A DNA stretch of 64,000 nt from UBA2336 sp049306095 (GCA_049306095.1 JBAQPU010000003.1:43401-107400), one strand, 5' to 3'; positions 53,391 to 62,757 are shown, numbered from the stretch's first letter. Program-made: numbers and translations. The notes: generated by a model not told the origin, from the letters alone.

Positions 53391-54170
53391 ATGGCTAAAC
53401 CCCTTATCCTTGTTTCCAACGATGACGGAATAACGTCAAAAGGAATTCTTACGCTGGTGAATGTGATGAAACAACTGGGCGATGTGCTGGTTGTAGCGCC
53501 CGACAGTCCGCAGTCGGGAATGGGCCATGCGATTACCGTAGGAGAAACCTTGCGCCTGACCGAAAGTTTTATTTTTGAAGGCGTTAAAGCCTTTGAATGT
53601 TCGGGCACACCAGCCGACTGTGTGAAGATGGCGCGGCATTTTGTATTGAAAGATAAGGTTCAGCCCGATGTAGTAGTGAGTGGTGTGAATCACGGAAGCA
53701 ATACGTCCATTAGTGTATTGTATTCGGGCACGATGTCAGCTGCAATTGAAGGTGCCATTGAAGGAACACCGGCCATCGGGTTCTCATTGTGTGATTTTTC
53801 GCATGATGCCGATTTTTCTCATGCTGAGGAATACATTCGAAAAATTACTGAACAGGTTTTAAAAAAGGGATTACCAAAAGGCACAGCGTTAAATGTTAAT
53901 TTCCCCCCCAGGCAAAACAGATCACTAAAAGGGATTCGGGTGTGCCGGCAGGCAAATGCCAAATGGGTAGAAGAATTTGTGGAGCGCCTTGATCCGAATG
54001 GCCGCAAATATTATTGGATGACGGGTAACTTCGTGAATTTCGATAAAGGAGAAGACAATGACGAATGGGCAATTGCTAATAATTATGTTTCAGTGGTTCC
54101 TTGTCAGTTTGATCTTACCGCCCACACCTCCATTCCGGTTTTGAACGAAGTGTGGGATATCCTGAGGTAA
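53391..54170 (+). CDS. surE: 5'/3'-nucleotidase SurE
   Basis: A 259-residue SurE phosphatase. The metal-binding start is ILVSNDDGITSKGILTLV, with GHAITVGETLRL, FECSGTPADCVKMA and VVSGVNHGSNTSISVLYSGT further on. It removes phosphate from nucleoside monophosphates and exopolyphosphate in stationary phase or stress. The length is standard. Its leader is made of 7-base repeats that end at the start codon. It is closely followed by the DUF1287 gene. Confidence 0.96.
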   Translation: MAKPLILVSNDDGITSKGILTLVNVMKQLGDVLVVAPDSPQSGMGHAITVGETLRLTESFIFEGVKAFECSGTPADCVKMARHFVLKDKVQPDVVVSGVNHGSNTSISVLYSGTMSAAIEGAIEGTPAIGFSLCDFSHDADFSHAEEYIRKITEQVLKKGLPKGTALNVNFPPRQNRSLKGIRVCRQANAKWVEEFVERLDPNGRKYYWMTGNFVNFDKGEDNDEWAIANNYVSVVPCQFDLTAHTSIPVLNEVWDILR

Positions 54171-54175
54171 TACAA

Positions 54176-54754
54176 GTGAAGGCCAGAGTCCTTTTTGTTG
54201 TAGGCATCGCGTATGCTTGTTGCGCCTCGGCACAAGAAGATTTTTTTAAGAGTCTCTCTTCTGCTGCTATTGAGCTTACGCATCAAAAAGTTTCGTACGA
54301 TCCGCAGTATTTTTCTATCCCGTATCCAAACGGAGATGTTCCTGCCGGTAAAGGTGTTTGCACCGATGTAGTTATCAGGGCTTACCGGAAAGTGGGCATC
54401 GATCTTCAGAAAGAAGTGCATGAGGATATGGTGACTCATTTTGATCAATACCCTAAAAACTGGGGATTAAAAAAGACTGATAAAAACATTGATCACAGGC
54501 GCGTGCCCAACCTGATGACTTTTTTCAGCAGGAAAGGAACTGTAAAGAAGATGACTAATGTGCCACAAGATTATTTACCGGGTGATATAGTGTGTTGGAA
54601 TTTGGGAGGCGCCATAACGCACATTGGTATTGTCGTGGATAAAAAATCACCCGATGGCAAAAGAAATATGATTGTGCACAATATCGGTGGCGGACAAGTG
54701 TTGGAGGATGTTTTGTTTTCGTATAAAATAATCGGGCACTATTCGTTCCGATAG
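54176..54754 (+). CDS. DUF1287 domain-containing exported protein
   Basis: A 192-residue protein from GTG at 54176, chosen because it begins the signal peptide (KARVLFVVGIAYACCASAQ) and lies 5 bases after the surE stop. The DUF1287 signature follows: DPQYFSIPYPNGDVPAGKGV, CTDVVIRAYRKVGIDL, HRRVPNLMTFF, DYLPGDIVCWNLGG and THIGIVVD. The Cys in GVCTDVV and the His in THIGIV fit the catalytic pair of NlpC/P60-like amidases, so a periplasmic peptidase or amidase role is plausible but unproven. Confidence 0.88.
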   Translation: MKARVLFVVGIAYACCASAQEDFFKSLSSAAIELTHQKVSYDPQYFSIPYPNGDVPAGKGVCTDVVIRAYRKVGIDLQKEVHEDMVTHFDQYPKNWGLKKTDKNIDHRRVPNLMTFFSRKGTVKKMTNVPQDYLPGDIVCWNLGGAITHIGIVVDKKSPDGKRNMIVHNIGGGQVLEDVLFSYKIIGHYSFR

Positions 54755-54776
54755 ACGAGTATTTTTTTGTTTCGCA

Positions 54777-54865
54777 GAGGCTGCCTCAAAACGTCCCTAA
54801 TGTCAGGTTGAGGCCCGAATCCTCGGGACTCAACCTGACAAAACATATACTTTTGAGATAGTCTC
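54777..54865. mobile_element. MITE-like nested hairpin element
   Basis: An 89-base element bounded by near-perfect inverted ends: GAGGCTGCCTCAAAA at 54777-54791 and its 12/15 complement TTTTGAGATAGTCTC at 54851-54865. Inside is a 12-bp stem (TGTCAGGTTGAG at 54801-54812 with its complement at 54829-54840), crowned by a 5-bp stem (CCCGA/TCGGG). No coding capacity. It lies between the convergent DUF1287 and porin-like genes. Confidence 0.55.
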
Positions 54866-54918
54866 TACGTTAGTAAATTGAAGTTGAACCAGCGCAGATT
54901 GCGATAATCATTACGAAA

Positions 54919-55740
54919 TTATTTCAACATAAAACGAACGCCCGCCTGGATGCCGAAACTCCCCATAGCGAATTTTTCTTTCAACGCAACCCCTTGGTCA
55001 TCATAGTTGACCTTATCTTCATATTTGGTGTTCCTATCTTCAGGTTCAAGGGTATCCAATGCGTCTTCACCATCTACAGTGTAAGAAGTGATTTCACCTT
55101 CTTTTGGTGAGTACGACATACTCACGAAACTCAATTCACTAAAAAACTGAATTTTTTTTGTTCCATTAAAAATTACACCTACCACACCTTTTAACCCAAT
55201 GCTCAAATCGCCTTTAATGGTGCCTTTCTCTTCCGTTTCAAACATTACAATTCCATCATCCACCTCAACCTCACTTGAAGTATAGTTGAGCTTTGTTAAC
55301 GCTAATACAGGGCCCATGCGCACGTAAGGCTGAATGTTTCCGCTACCAGCAGCCATGGTAACTGACGGTGAAAACTGAAATGAGCGTGAATGATTTTCAG
55401 TTTCTCTTGTTGTGGTATAATTTACCTCACCGTCATAGTAGTAGTATTTAGCTGTGTGCTTCTTTCCCATTAGATAACCGGCTTCAATATCAAAACCAAA
55501 TGATCCAAGGATAGTTCCGCCCACAGCCGCATGAAATGATAGGCCGCTCCCATAGCTTCCGTAAACATTTTCATTGCTTCCATCGTAACCTGACTGATCA
55601 TAGGAACCTTCGCTGTTAACGCCAATGACTTGCGAGCCCAGGGGGAGGTTATAACCAATGTTGGCGCGAATATGAAGTTGAGAAAAAGCGCTAGTTCCAA
55701 TTCCGATAAATAAAATAAAGGTCAATAGTTTTTTCATCAT
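54919..55740 (-). CDS. Outer-membrane beta-barrel protein
   Basis: A 273-residue protein with a signal peptide (MMKKLLTFILFIGIGTSAFS) and alternating amphipathic strands such as LHIRANIGYNLPLGSQV, SFGFDIEAGYLMGKKH and SFGIQAGVRFML at the C terminus. This is typical of small OmpA/W-like or porin-family barrels. Acidic loops (GEVNYTTTRETENH, EPEDRNTKYEDK) would face outside. The terminal phenylalanine rule is approximated by the ending RFMLK. The cargo or partner is unknown. Confidence 0.8.
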   Translation of the reverse strand: MMKKLLTFILFIGIGTSAFSQLHIRANIGYNLPLGSQVIGVNSEGSYDQSGYDGSNENVYGSYGSGLSFHAAVGGTILGSFGFDIEAGYLMGKKHTAKYYYYDGEVNYTTTRETENHSRSFQFSPSVTMAAGSGNIQPYVRMGPVLALTKLNYTSSEVEVDDGIVMFETEEKGTIKGDLSIGLKGVVGVIFNGTKKIQFFSELSFVSMSYSPKEGEITSYTVDGEDALDTLEPEDRNTKYEDKVNYDDQGVALKEKFAMGSFGIQAGVRFMLK

Positions 55741-55831
55741 TTAAGATTTAAACTTTAAAGTAGGAATTTTCTTTTTTGTTGCAAAATCCACAATTCAGTG
55801 AAGAGCTAATAAACCATATTTAAGACATCTG

Positions 55832-58333
55832 TTACACCGGATCTACATCCACCACTATTCTGGCACTTCTGAATTCTTTTTCCTGTAAAACCTTGTGAAC
55901 GAAAAACGTGATGATGTTTTTTACTTCCGTAAGGTGACCGGAATCACGGGGAATTTTAATGAGCATGTTCATTAAGTATTGATTCCTGATTTTGGAAACA
56001 ACGGGCTCCCCGGGTCCTAAAATTCTGCAATCAGTCAACGCGCCCCTTAACCACTCAGCAAGTTTGTGAGAAGCTTCGTGGCTCATTTTTTTGTCGGTAT
56101 GACGGACGGTAATTTCGATGAGCCTTGCAAACGGTGGATACGCATGTTGCTTACGGTCTGCAATTTCGGTTTGATAAAATTCTTCCTGGGTATGTTTCAA
56201 CACAAAGTTTAAAATCGGGTGATCGGTATGCGAAGTCTGGATAATAACTTTTCCGGACTTATCTCTTCTTCCTGCCCGTCCGCTCACTTGTGTTATTAAC
56301 TGAAATGCTCGTTCGTACGAACGAAAATCAGGGAAGTGCATCATCCTGTCGGCATTGAAAACCCCTACTAAACTTACCCGATCAAAATCCAATCCCTTGG
56401 TAACCATTTGTGTGCCCACCAAAATATCGGTAGTTCCGTTTTCAAATTGCTCAATAATATTTTCATAGCCGCTTTTTACGCGGGTGGTATCAAAATCCAT
56501 GCGTTGAACACTCGCATCTTTAAAATGAAGTTTCAATTCTTCTTCCAGCTTCTCAGTTCCGTATCCAACCGTGATAATCCGTTTCGATGAGCACGTTGGA
56601 CATTGTGTGGGAAGCAACTCCCGGTATCCGCAATAATGACAGATCAGCGCATGCCTGTATTGATGGTACGTTAAACTTACCGAACAATTAATACACTTCG
56701 GTACCCAACTGCAATCTTCGCAGTGCACCATCGGTGAATAGCCTCTTCGGTTTTGAAAAATAATAACCTGTTCGTGTTGAGCGAGCGCATCTCCAATGGC
56801 TTTTAAGAGAATTCGGGAGAAATCTCCTTTGATGGTTTTATTCCTTCGTTCCTGGCTCATGTCCGCCAGGATCACTTCCGGTAGCCGGGCATCGCCATAC
56901 CGTTTTTGAAGGTGTACAAACCCATATTTGTTATTCTTAGCCTGGAAGTAGGTTTCGACTGATGGCGTTGCGGATCCCAACAAGACCTTAGCGTGGTGCC
57001 AATGGCCCATCATCAGCGCTACATCGCGGGCGTGGTACCGCGGGGCAGGTTCCTGTTGTTTGTACGAAGTGTCGTGCTCTTCATCCACGATGATCAGGCC
57101 TATATTATCGAAGGGAAGGAAGATAGACGAGCGAACCCCTACTACGAATCTGAATCGCCCGCTTACAACGCCATTCCAAACCTCTACGCGTTCATTATCA
57201 GAAAATTTTGAATGATAAACACCCATCGTGGCGCCAAAAACTTTTTTCAATCGCTGCACGATTTGGGTGGTCAACGCAATTTCAGGGAGCAGGTATAAAA
57301 CCTGTGTTCCTCCATCGAGGGCTTTCCTGATCAGGTTAATATAAATTTCAGTTTTACCACTGCCGGTAATTCCATGCAGGAGGGTTATTGCATGGGTCTC
57401 AAAACTTTTCAGGATTTCGGCTTGCGCACTTTTCTGTTCTTCGCTCAATTGAATCTTGGGTAACGGTTGATTAGCATCTTCTTCAAAACGTGAAACCACC
57501 ACTTCAAACTCTTCCAGAATTAAATTTTTGATCAAAGTGGCGAGGGAAGATTCTGAAAGATTGCCTTCGAGTAAGACTTTTTTTGAAATTCCGTTTTTAT
57601 TTGACTGGCTGTCCTGAAGAACCGGAACCAGTTGCAGGTATTTTAATAGTACCGATTCCTGTTTTGGTTTGGAGGCCAGCAGTTGAAACACACCTTCAAG
57701 CGCCTTTGAAGTTAAGTAACCATTTGTGAGCCTTATCCGTTTTTCAGTTTTAGGCTTAAATTTTTCCTTAACCTCTTCAAATAAAATGGCTGCTTCTTTC
57801 CCCACTAACGATTTCAGGATGCTGTAGAGATTTTTAATCCCCAGCAGTTTTGATATCTCAGAATAAGAATGAGGCTTTTGTTGAAGGTGCCTTAATAGGA
57901 TTTCCTCTTTCTGGGAAAACTCAAACAGGGTGGTTTCCCAGTCGAATGATGGGTGAATCTGTACCATAGATTCGCTGGAAAGTTTCAGTCCGGAGGGCAG
58001 CGCTGCGTTCAACACTTCTCCTTCGGTACACAAATAATAATCAGCAATCCATTGGAAGAGTTTAAGCTGTTGTGCGTTCACCACCGGCTCATCGTCCAGT
58101 AATTCAAGAATGTACTTGGCTTCGTACTCGTGAGGAGGAGTTTCATGCACCTGAATGATTACCCCGGTTAAGACTTTCCGATCGCCAAACTGAACAATGG
58201 CCCGCAGACCGGGTTTTACATCGTTGTTTTGATCGAAAGGAATCCGGTAGGTAAATAATTTGGGAATAGGAACCGGTAGCAGAACTTCTGCAAAGAAGGT
58301 ATTTCTGGTGTCAGCCTGTTCGAAAATTTCCAC
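55832..58333 (-). CDS. priA: Primosomal protein N' (PriA helicase)
   Basis: An 833-residue replication-restart helicase starting with GTG at 58333. An N-terminal DNA-binding domain begins FFAEVLLPVPIPKLFTYRIP. Helicase motifs are LLHGITGSGKTEIYI (Walker A), IIVDEEHDTSYKQ (DEAH-type), and GRAGRRDKSGKVIIQ. The zinc-binding region has eight cysteines between CEDCSWVPKCINCS and CPTCSSKR. It reloads the replicative helicase at stalled forks. It follows the thioredoxin-domain gene by 22 bases on the same strand. Confidence 0.96.
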   Translation of the reverse strand: MEIFEQADTRNTFFAEVLLPVPIPKLFTYRIPFDQNNDVKPGLRAIVQFGDRKVLTGVIIQVHETPPHEYEAKYILELLDDEPVVNAQQLKLFQWIADYYLCTEGEVLNAALPSGLKLSSESMVQIHPSFDWETTLFEFSQKEEILLRHLQQKPHSYSEISKLLGIKNLYSILKSLVGKEAAILFEEVKEKFKPKTEKRIRLTNGYLTSKALEGVFQLLASKPKQESVLLKYLQLVPVLQDSQSNKNGISKKVLLEGNLSESSLATLIKNLILEEFEVVVSRFEEDANQPLPKIQLSEEQKSAQAEILKSFETHAITLLHGITGSGKTEIYINLIRKALDGGTQVLYLLPEIALTTQIVQRLKKVFGATMGVYHSKFSDNERVEVWNGVVSGRFRFVVGVRSSIFLPFDNIGLIIVDEEHDTSYKQQEPAPRYHARDVALMMGHWHHAKVLLGSATPSVETYFQAKNNKYGFVHLQKRYGDARLPEVILADMSQERRNKTIKGDFSRILLKAIGDALAQHEQVIIFQNRRGYSPMVHCEDCSWVPKCINCSVSLTYHQYRHALICHYCGYRELLPTQCPTCSSKRIITVGYGTEKLEEELKLHFKDASVQRMDFDTTRVKSGYENIIEQFENGTTDILVGTQMVTKGLDFDRVSLVGVFNADRMMHFPDFRSYERAFQLITQVSGRAGRRDKSGKVIIQTSHTDHPILNFVLKHTQEEFYQTEIADRKQHAYPPFARLIEITVRHTDKKMSHEASHKLAEWLRGALTDCRILGPGEPVVSKIRNQYLMNMLIKIPRDSGHLTEVKNIITFFVHKVLQEKEFRSARIVVDVDPV

Positions 58334-58355
58334 CGTGTAAAATAATCAAAATGAG

Positions 58356-60356
58356 TCAGACAAGTTGCTGTAAAGCCTCGTTCGCGGTATGAACCGGCAG
58401 TTTACAGGTTTTGTCGTGGCAAACATAAATCACAGAGGTGTCATCCTGTGTCGCTTTATCGGCTAACAGCGGAAGGGAGCTTCCGGTTTTTGTGCCCATG
58501 AGTAATGTAAACGGTTGATAAGTTTGCCTGAATTCGTTTTTGAGTGACAGGTATTCCTTACCCGTAAAGGCAACTTCGGCCATACCGTGCCTGATTTCGG
58601 TGAGTACAATTCCCCAGTTCGACATGTAGCCGGGTTCATTGGAAATCAAATGACTTAATTCAACGGTCATTGTTATCGCCAGGTTCTTCCAGTTCTGTCG
58701 GTTTAACAAAGTTCCTAAATGAAGTAGGCTTTGTGCCATGATGCCATTAGAGGAAGGAATGACATTGTCAAAGATTTCTTTTTTTCGGGCAATCAGTTTT
58801 TCGGATTGGGAACTGGTGAAATAGAAGTACGATTCATCTTTATCAAAGAAATTTTCCAATACATTTTCTGTTAACGTTTCCGCTTGCGTTATCCACGCTT
58901 CATCAAAGTCGGCCTGGTAGAGTTTAATGCAGGCCTGAATGAAGCAGGCGTAATCCTCCAGAAAACCTTCTGTTGCAGATCGTCTTCCTTTGTATGATCG
59001 ATACAAGATATTGGCATTCATCAGGTTTTTCTGAATGAAGGCTGCATTTTTTTTTGCTGCCTGAAGGAAGCGGTGATCATTGAAGGCGTGGAAGGCATCC
59101 ACCAATCCGATAATGGTCATGGCATTCCATCCGGTAAGAATTTTATCGTCAAGGCCTGGCTTGATGCGATTGCTCCTGGCATTCAATAAGGTTTGTTTTC
59201 CTGTTTGGATTGACTCATCCGTCAGATCACTCGAGGCGGTTTGACGGGTATCGATCAGAATATTAAGACCATGCTCCCAGTTTCCCTCAGGCGTTGCACC
59301 AAAATAGTCGGCTAAATTTTTTCCATTCTGTGCTCCAAGCGTGCTGATTAACTCCTCGTATTCCCAAATGTAAAATTTGCCTTCAACTCCTTCGCTGTCG
59401 GCATCTAATGCAGAGTAAAAGCCTCCCTCAGGATGCGTCATTTCACGCTGGAGCCATTCAAAGGTCTCAAATACGACTTGCTTGAAATAATCATCTTTTG
59501 AAATGCTGTATGCTTCACTATACAGACTTAACAATTGAGCATTGTCATACAGCATTTTTTCGAAATGAGGGGCAAACCACTCACCATCTACCGAGTAGCG
59601 TGCGAACCCTCCACCAATCTGATCATAAATTCCGCCCCGTGCGATTTTCTTTAACGTGAAAAGTGTATGGTCAAGTGCGACCTGATTGTTGGAAACATAC
59701 CAATACCGAAGCAACCAAAGCCAGATGGATGGCATAATGAATTTAGGAGCTCGGTCTAATCCTCCCCAGGTACGATCAAATTTGTATTCCAGTTGTTTGA
59801 ACATTCCATCCAGCGTCTGCCTGAAATCTTCTTGCTCAGCTTTTTTCTTGTATTGACTAACACCCTGGCTGGCTAAATGATTAGCAAGTGTTTCCGCTGA
59901 TTCCAGAATGTCGTGTTGCCTCGATTGGCAGGCCCGATGAATGTTGTTTAAAACCTGAACCCACGCCTGGGGGTTAAAATAGGTGCCCCCAAAGAATGGC
60001 TTTTGGTCAGGCGTAAGAAAAACATTTAAAGGCCATCCGCCATTAACGCCTAATGCCTGAACCGCGTCCATGTAAATCTGGTCAATATCAGGTCGTTCTT
60101 CACGATCGACTTTAATGCAAACAAAAAATTTGTTCATCACCTCAGCTACCTGATCGTTCTCGAACGACTCGTGTTCCATAACATGACACCAGTGGCAGGA
60201 TGCGTAACCTATGCTTACCAGAATAGGCTTGTTATCGGATTTAGCTTTTTGCAATGCTTCCTTTCCCCATTCATACCAATCAACAGGATTGTGAGCGTGC
60301 TGGAGTAAATATGGACTAACAGCGTGAATTAACCGATTTGGTTTTTTGCCGGACAT
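58356..60356 (-). CDS. Thioredoxin-domain DUF255 protein (YyaL/SSP411-like)
   Basis: A 666-residue protein. The N-terminal thioredoxin-like domain has the family motif NRLIHAVSPYLLQHAHNPVD and a CxxC in GYASCHWCHVMEHESFEND. The rest is an (alpha/alpha)6-type domain similar to glycosidases and epimerases, with HFEKMLYDNAQLLSLYSEAY and DDKILTGWNAMTIIGLVDAF. The enzymatic role is not established; the family is widespread. It lies between a GSCFA gene (4 bases upstream) and priA. Confidence 0.94.
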   Translation of the reverse strand: MSGKKPNRLIHAVSPYLLQHAHNPVDWYEWGKEALQKAKSDNKPILVSIGYASCHWCHVMEHESFENDQVAEVMNKFFVCIKVDREERPDIDQIYMDAVQALGVNGGWPLNVFLTPDQKPFFGGTYFNPQAWVQVLNNIHRACQSRQHDILESAETLANHLASQGVSQYKKKAEQEDFRQTLDGMFKQLEYKFDRTWGGLDRAPKFIMPSIWLWLLRYWYVSNNQVALDHTLFTLKKIARGGIYDQIGGGFARYSVDGEWFAPHFEKMLYDNAQLLSLYSEAYSISKDDYFKQVVFETFEWLQREMTHPEGGFYSALDADSEGVEGKFYIWEYEELISTLGAQNGKNLADYFGATPEGNWEHGLNILIDTRQTASSDLTDESIQTGKQTLLNARSNRIKPGLDDKILTGWNAMTIIGLVDAFHAFNDHRFLQAAKKNAAFIQKNLMNANILYRSYKGRRSATEGFLEDYACFIQACIKLYQADFDEAWITQAETLTENVLENFFDKDESYFYFTSSQSEKLIARKKEIFDNVIPSSNGIMAQSLLHLGTLLNRQNWKNLAITMTVELSHLISNEPGYMSNWGIVLTEIRHGMAEVAFTGKEYLSLKNEFRQTYQPFTLLMGTKTGSSLPLLADKATQDDTSVIYVCHDKTCKLPVHTANEALQQLV

Positions 60357-60360
60357 TGAT

Positions 60361-61332
60361 TCAGATCAATTGTGCTTTAACAGATTCGATTTCTTTTGTG
60401 ACATCAACGGTTTTCCCGAGTTCCTCCAGTTGCTTTAAGGTGGCTTTCAAAAATTTTTGGTGAGAAACCGTTTGAACATGAAAGGGCCTGTGTTGAAGCG
60501 AGGTGAAAACCGTTTTCCATTTTTTAATAAAATGCTTTGTAGGCGCATCGAAGCAACAGTCTGTGAACCTGTTCCAGATATATTCTTCTGCTTCTTCCGA
60601 TGGATGGATCATGTCTGATTTGTAAAACCGGTAATCCCGTAAATCATCCTGCATGATCTCATACGAAGGGAAGTAGAAGGTATTGTTAAAGGATTCGGTA
60701 ATCGTTTGGCAGGCCAGCCTAAGCACCGATTTACTTACGCTATTTAACGGTAACGTGTCTTTGAGGTGTCGTACCGGGCTTACAGTTAAGATGATGTTGC
60801 ACCCCGGGTTAAAGGAGTTTAAATCTTCATGGAACTCCCTAAAGGACTCCAGGATTTTCTTCCGGCTCATTAATGATTTTGTAAAGTTAACGGCCGGCAT
60901 TTTATGACAATTGGAAACGATATCACCGGTATCGGTTCGTTCATAAACCCAGGCGGTACCGTAGGTGATCAAGATCCACTTCGTTTCTTTTAGAAAGTAG
61001 TGAACCCCGCCAATAACCTCTTTGAGTTTGCCTTCTGTTTCAGATTTTTTAAGGGAGGAAAAAGAAGAATGAAAGTCGTAATTGGAAAATAATTCCTGAT
61101 TTTCCAGGTAGGTATGATCAGGAACAACCTGGTTGTGCAAGCCATACCGCAATACTTTATGGATGGAGAATGGATTATACGCAACACCAAAGGGATTGAC
61201 CTGGACAGGAAACTTTGATTGATATAACTGCTTTCCAATGGTATCTGAGAAACAAGAACCCGTTGTGAGAATTTTGTCCTTCAGGTTTATGGTAACCGGA
61301 AATGGCTGAGGAATAATCTCCGTACGAAACAT
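60361..61332 (-). CDS. GSCFA domain-containing protein
   Basis: A 323-residue protein with the family signature ILTTGSCFSDTIGKQLY near residues 22-38 and HPSEEAEEYIWNRFTDCCFD near 245-264. GSCFA proteins have an SGNH/GDSL hydrolase-like fold, with Ser in GSCFS and Asp/His in DMIHPSEE. No signal peptide is seen, so it is cytoplasmic. The substrate is unknown. It is first in a run with the DUF255 protein and priA. Confidence 0.9.
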   Translation of the reverse strand: MFRTEIIPQPFPVTINLKDKILTTGSCFSDTIGKQLYQSKFPVQVNPFGVAYNPFSIHKVLRYGLHNQVVPDHTYLENQELFSNYDFHSSFSSLKKSETEGKLKEVIGGVHYFLKETKWILITYGTAWVYERTDTGDIVSNCHKMPAVNFTKSLMSRKKILESFREFHEDLNSFNPGCNIILTVSPVRHLKDTLPLNSVSKSVLRLACQTITESFNNTFYFPSYEIMQDDLRDYRFYKSDMIHPSEEAEEYIWNRFTDCCFDAPTKHFIKKWKTVFTSLQHRPFHVQTVSHQKFLKATLKQLEELGKTVDVTKEIESVKAQLI

Positions 61333-61363
61333 GTGGTAAGGTAGTATGGTATAAGACCATAAA

Positions 61364-61400
61364 AAACAAAACCCCGACCTTTCGGCCGGGGCTTTTTGCT
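61364..61400 (-). terminator. Intrinsic terminator of the rpsF-rpsR-rplI operon
   Basis: On the minus strand an 8-bp GC stem (CCCCGGCC-GAAA-GGTCGGGG, one G-T pair) lies between an A run and TTTTGTTTTTT. It begins about 25 bases after the rplI stop. Confidence 0.85.
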
Positions 61401-61416
61401 TTTTTTTGGTAACTGA

Positions 61417-61860
61417 TTACTCCGCAACCACATTAATTTTAATTGCATGTTTTACTTCCTTATGTAAGTCAAGCGATACATTGTACGTACCTATTTCTTT
61501 AGGTTGTTCTTTGAAGATCACTTTCTTACGATCGATTTCAAAACCTTTTGATTTCAGCGCATCAGCCACTTGGAAAGGGGTAACGGCACCGAAAATTTTT
61601 CCGGTTTCGCCAGCCTTAGCTCCAATTTCAATGGTTAACTCACCAATTTTTTGTGCAAGGGCTTCAGCGTCCTGCTTCAGTTTTGCGGCCTTGTGCGAAG
61701 CCTGACGAATATTTTCATTCACCAGTCTTTTGTTAGAATCATTGGCAATGATCGCAACACCGGTTGGAATAAGGTAGTTACGGCCATAGCCAGGCTTTAC
61801 CTTAACCGTATCGTTCTTATAGCCAAGTCCTTGTACGTCTTGTGTCAATATTACTTCCAT
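61417..61860 (-). CDS. rplI: 50S ribosomal protein L9
   Basis: A 147-residue L9. The N-terminal domain begins MEVILTQDVQGLGYKNDTVK and has GYGRNYLIPTGVAI. A central helix carries KLKQDAEALAQKIGEL, and the C-terminal domain has GKIFGAVTPFQVADALKSKG. It binds 23S rRNA near the L1 stalk. It is the last gene of the S6-S18-L9 operon, followed by a strong terminator. Confidence 0.98.
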   Translation of the reverse strand: MEVILTQDVQGLGYKNDTVKVKPGYGRNYLIPTGVAIIANDSNKRLVNENIRQASHKAAKLKQDAEALAQKIGELTIEIGAKAGETGKIFGAVTPFQVADALKSKGFEIDRKKVIFKEQPKEIGTYNVSLDLHKEVKHAIKINVVAE

Positions 61861-61885
61861 GTTCGTTTTCTGTTTAAGGTTAGCA

Positions 61886-62137
61886 TTACTTTAACGAATC
61901 GGCAACATACGGAAGCAGTGCAATCGTGCGGGCACGCTTAACAGCCTGTGAAACTTTCTTTTGAAATTTCCAGCTGGTTCCGGTTAGTCTGCGAGGAAGG
62001 ATTTTTCCCTGCTCGTTGATAAACTTCAACAAGAAATCAGGATCCTTGTAATCGATATACTTGATACCGTTTTTCTTGAAGCGGCAGTACTTAGGCTTAA
62101 GTTCTACACGCTTGATGGGTTCGTTCATGAGTGTCAT
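61886..62137 (-). CDS. rpsR: 30S ribosomal protein S18
   Basis: An 83-residue S18 with YCRFKKNGIKYIDYKDPDFL, ILPRRLTGTSWKFQKKVSQA and VKRARTIALLPYV. It pairs with S6 on the platform of the 30S subunit. Its ATG at 62137 overlaps the rpsF stop by 4 bases (ATGA). A second ATG three codons later is also possible. No single-strand binding protein gene lies between rpsF and rpsR, unlike many Firmicutes. Confidence 0.97.
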   Translation of the reverse strand: MTLMNEPIKRVELKPKYCRFKKNGIKYIDYKDPDFLLKFINEQGKILPRRLTGTSWKFQKKVSQAVKRARTIALLPYVADSLK

Positions 62138-62520
62138 GATGCGGGCTCCTCCTCAGCTTTTCTTACTGGTTTACGATTTTCTTTGTTCTTGTTGAATTCG
62201 CCTTTGCGTCTGCGCGCGTTGTAAATAACAGCGTGCTTGTCCAGAACGGTCGTCAAAAAGCGCATTACTGATTCATCGCGTCTGTACTCGGTTTCGAGTG
62301 TGTTGATCACTTCGGAAGCTGCCGAAAATTCAATCAGGTTATAGAAGCCAGTTGACTTGTGTTGAATAGGGTAGGCCAATTTGCGAAGCCCCCACTGCTC
62401 AACGTTGATTACGTCAGCCTTGCCTTTCTTTAAAACCTTCACGAATTTCTCAACAGTATCCTTCATCTGATCATCAGACAAAACGGGATTCAAAATGAAT
62501 ACTGTCTCGTAGTTTTTCAT
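62134..62520 (-). CDS. rpsF: 30S ribosomal protein S6
   Basis: A 128-residue S6 beginning MKNYETVFILNPVLSDDQMK at ATG 62520; an upstream in-frame ATG at 62553 overlaps the promoter box and is rejected. Conserved parts include GLRKLAYPIQHKSTGFYNLI and ETEYRRDESVMRFLTTVLD. The C terminus is extended and highly charged (RRRKGEFNKNKENRKPVRKA). It is the first gene of the ribosomal operon, with a strong Bacteroidota-type promoter just upstream. Confidence 0.98.
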   Translation of the reverse strand: MKNYETVFILNPVLSDDQMKDTVEKFVKVLKKGKADVINVEQWGLRKLAYPIQHKSTGFYNLIEFSAASEVINTLETEYRRDESVMRFLTTVLDKHAVIYNARRRKGEFNKNKENRKPVRKAEEEPAS

Positions 62521-62550
62521 GGTTAAACAATAGTTTTTTAAAATGAGGTG

Positions 62551-62581
62551 CAAAGGTATGGAAACAGGCCGAAACGCACAA
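62551..62581 (-). promoter_or_regulatory. Promoter of the rpsF operon
   Basis: TACCTTTG on the minus strand (62558 to 62551) exactly matches the Bacteroidota -7 consensus TAnnTTTG. A TTG at 62581 to 62579 lies 20 bases upstream, fitting the -33 element. The predicted start point would leave a leader of roughly 25 bases before the rpsF ATG. Confidence 0.75.
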
Positions 62582-62757
62582 GTTTTCTTTAAAGTTGATT
62601 TTGCGGCCTATTGTCTTGTTTTTCAATGATTTAGGCTTCTTCACCAGTGTATTCTTTATTGAGTTTCATCTCTATCCATACGCCACCCTAACACTCGTTA
62701 AACCGATAATTTCCGTAATATTGAAGGCAAATTTACCTCACGAATCAAAGCCTAAAA

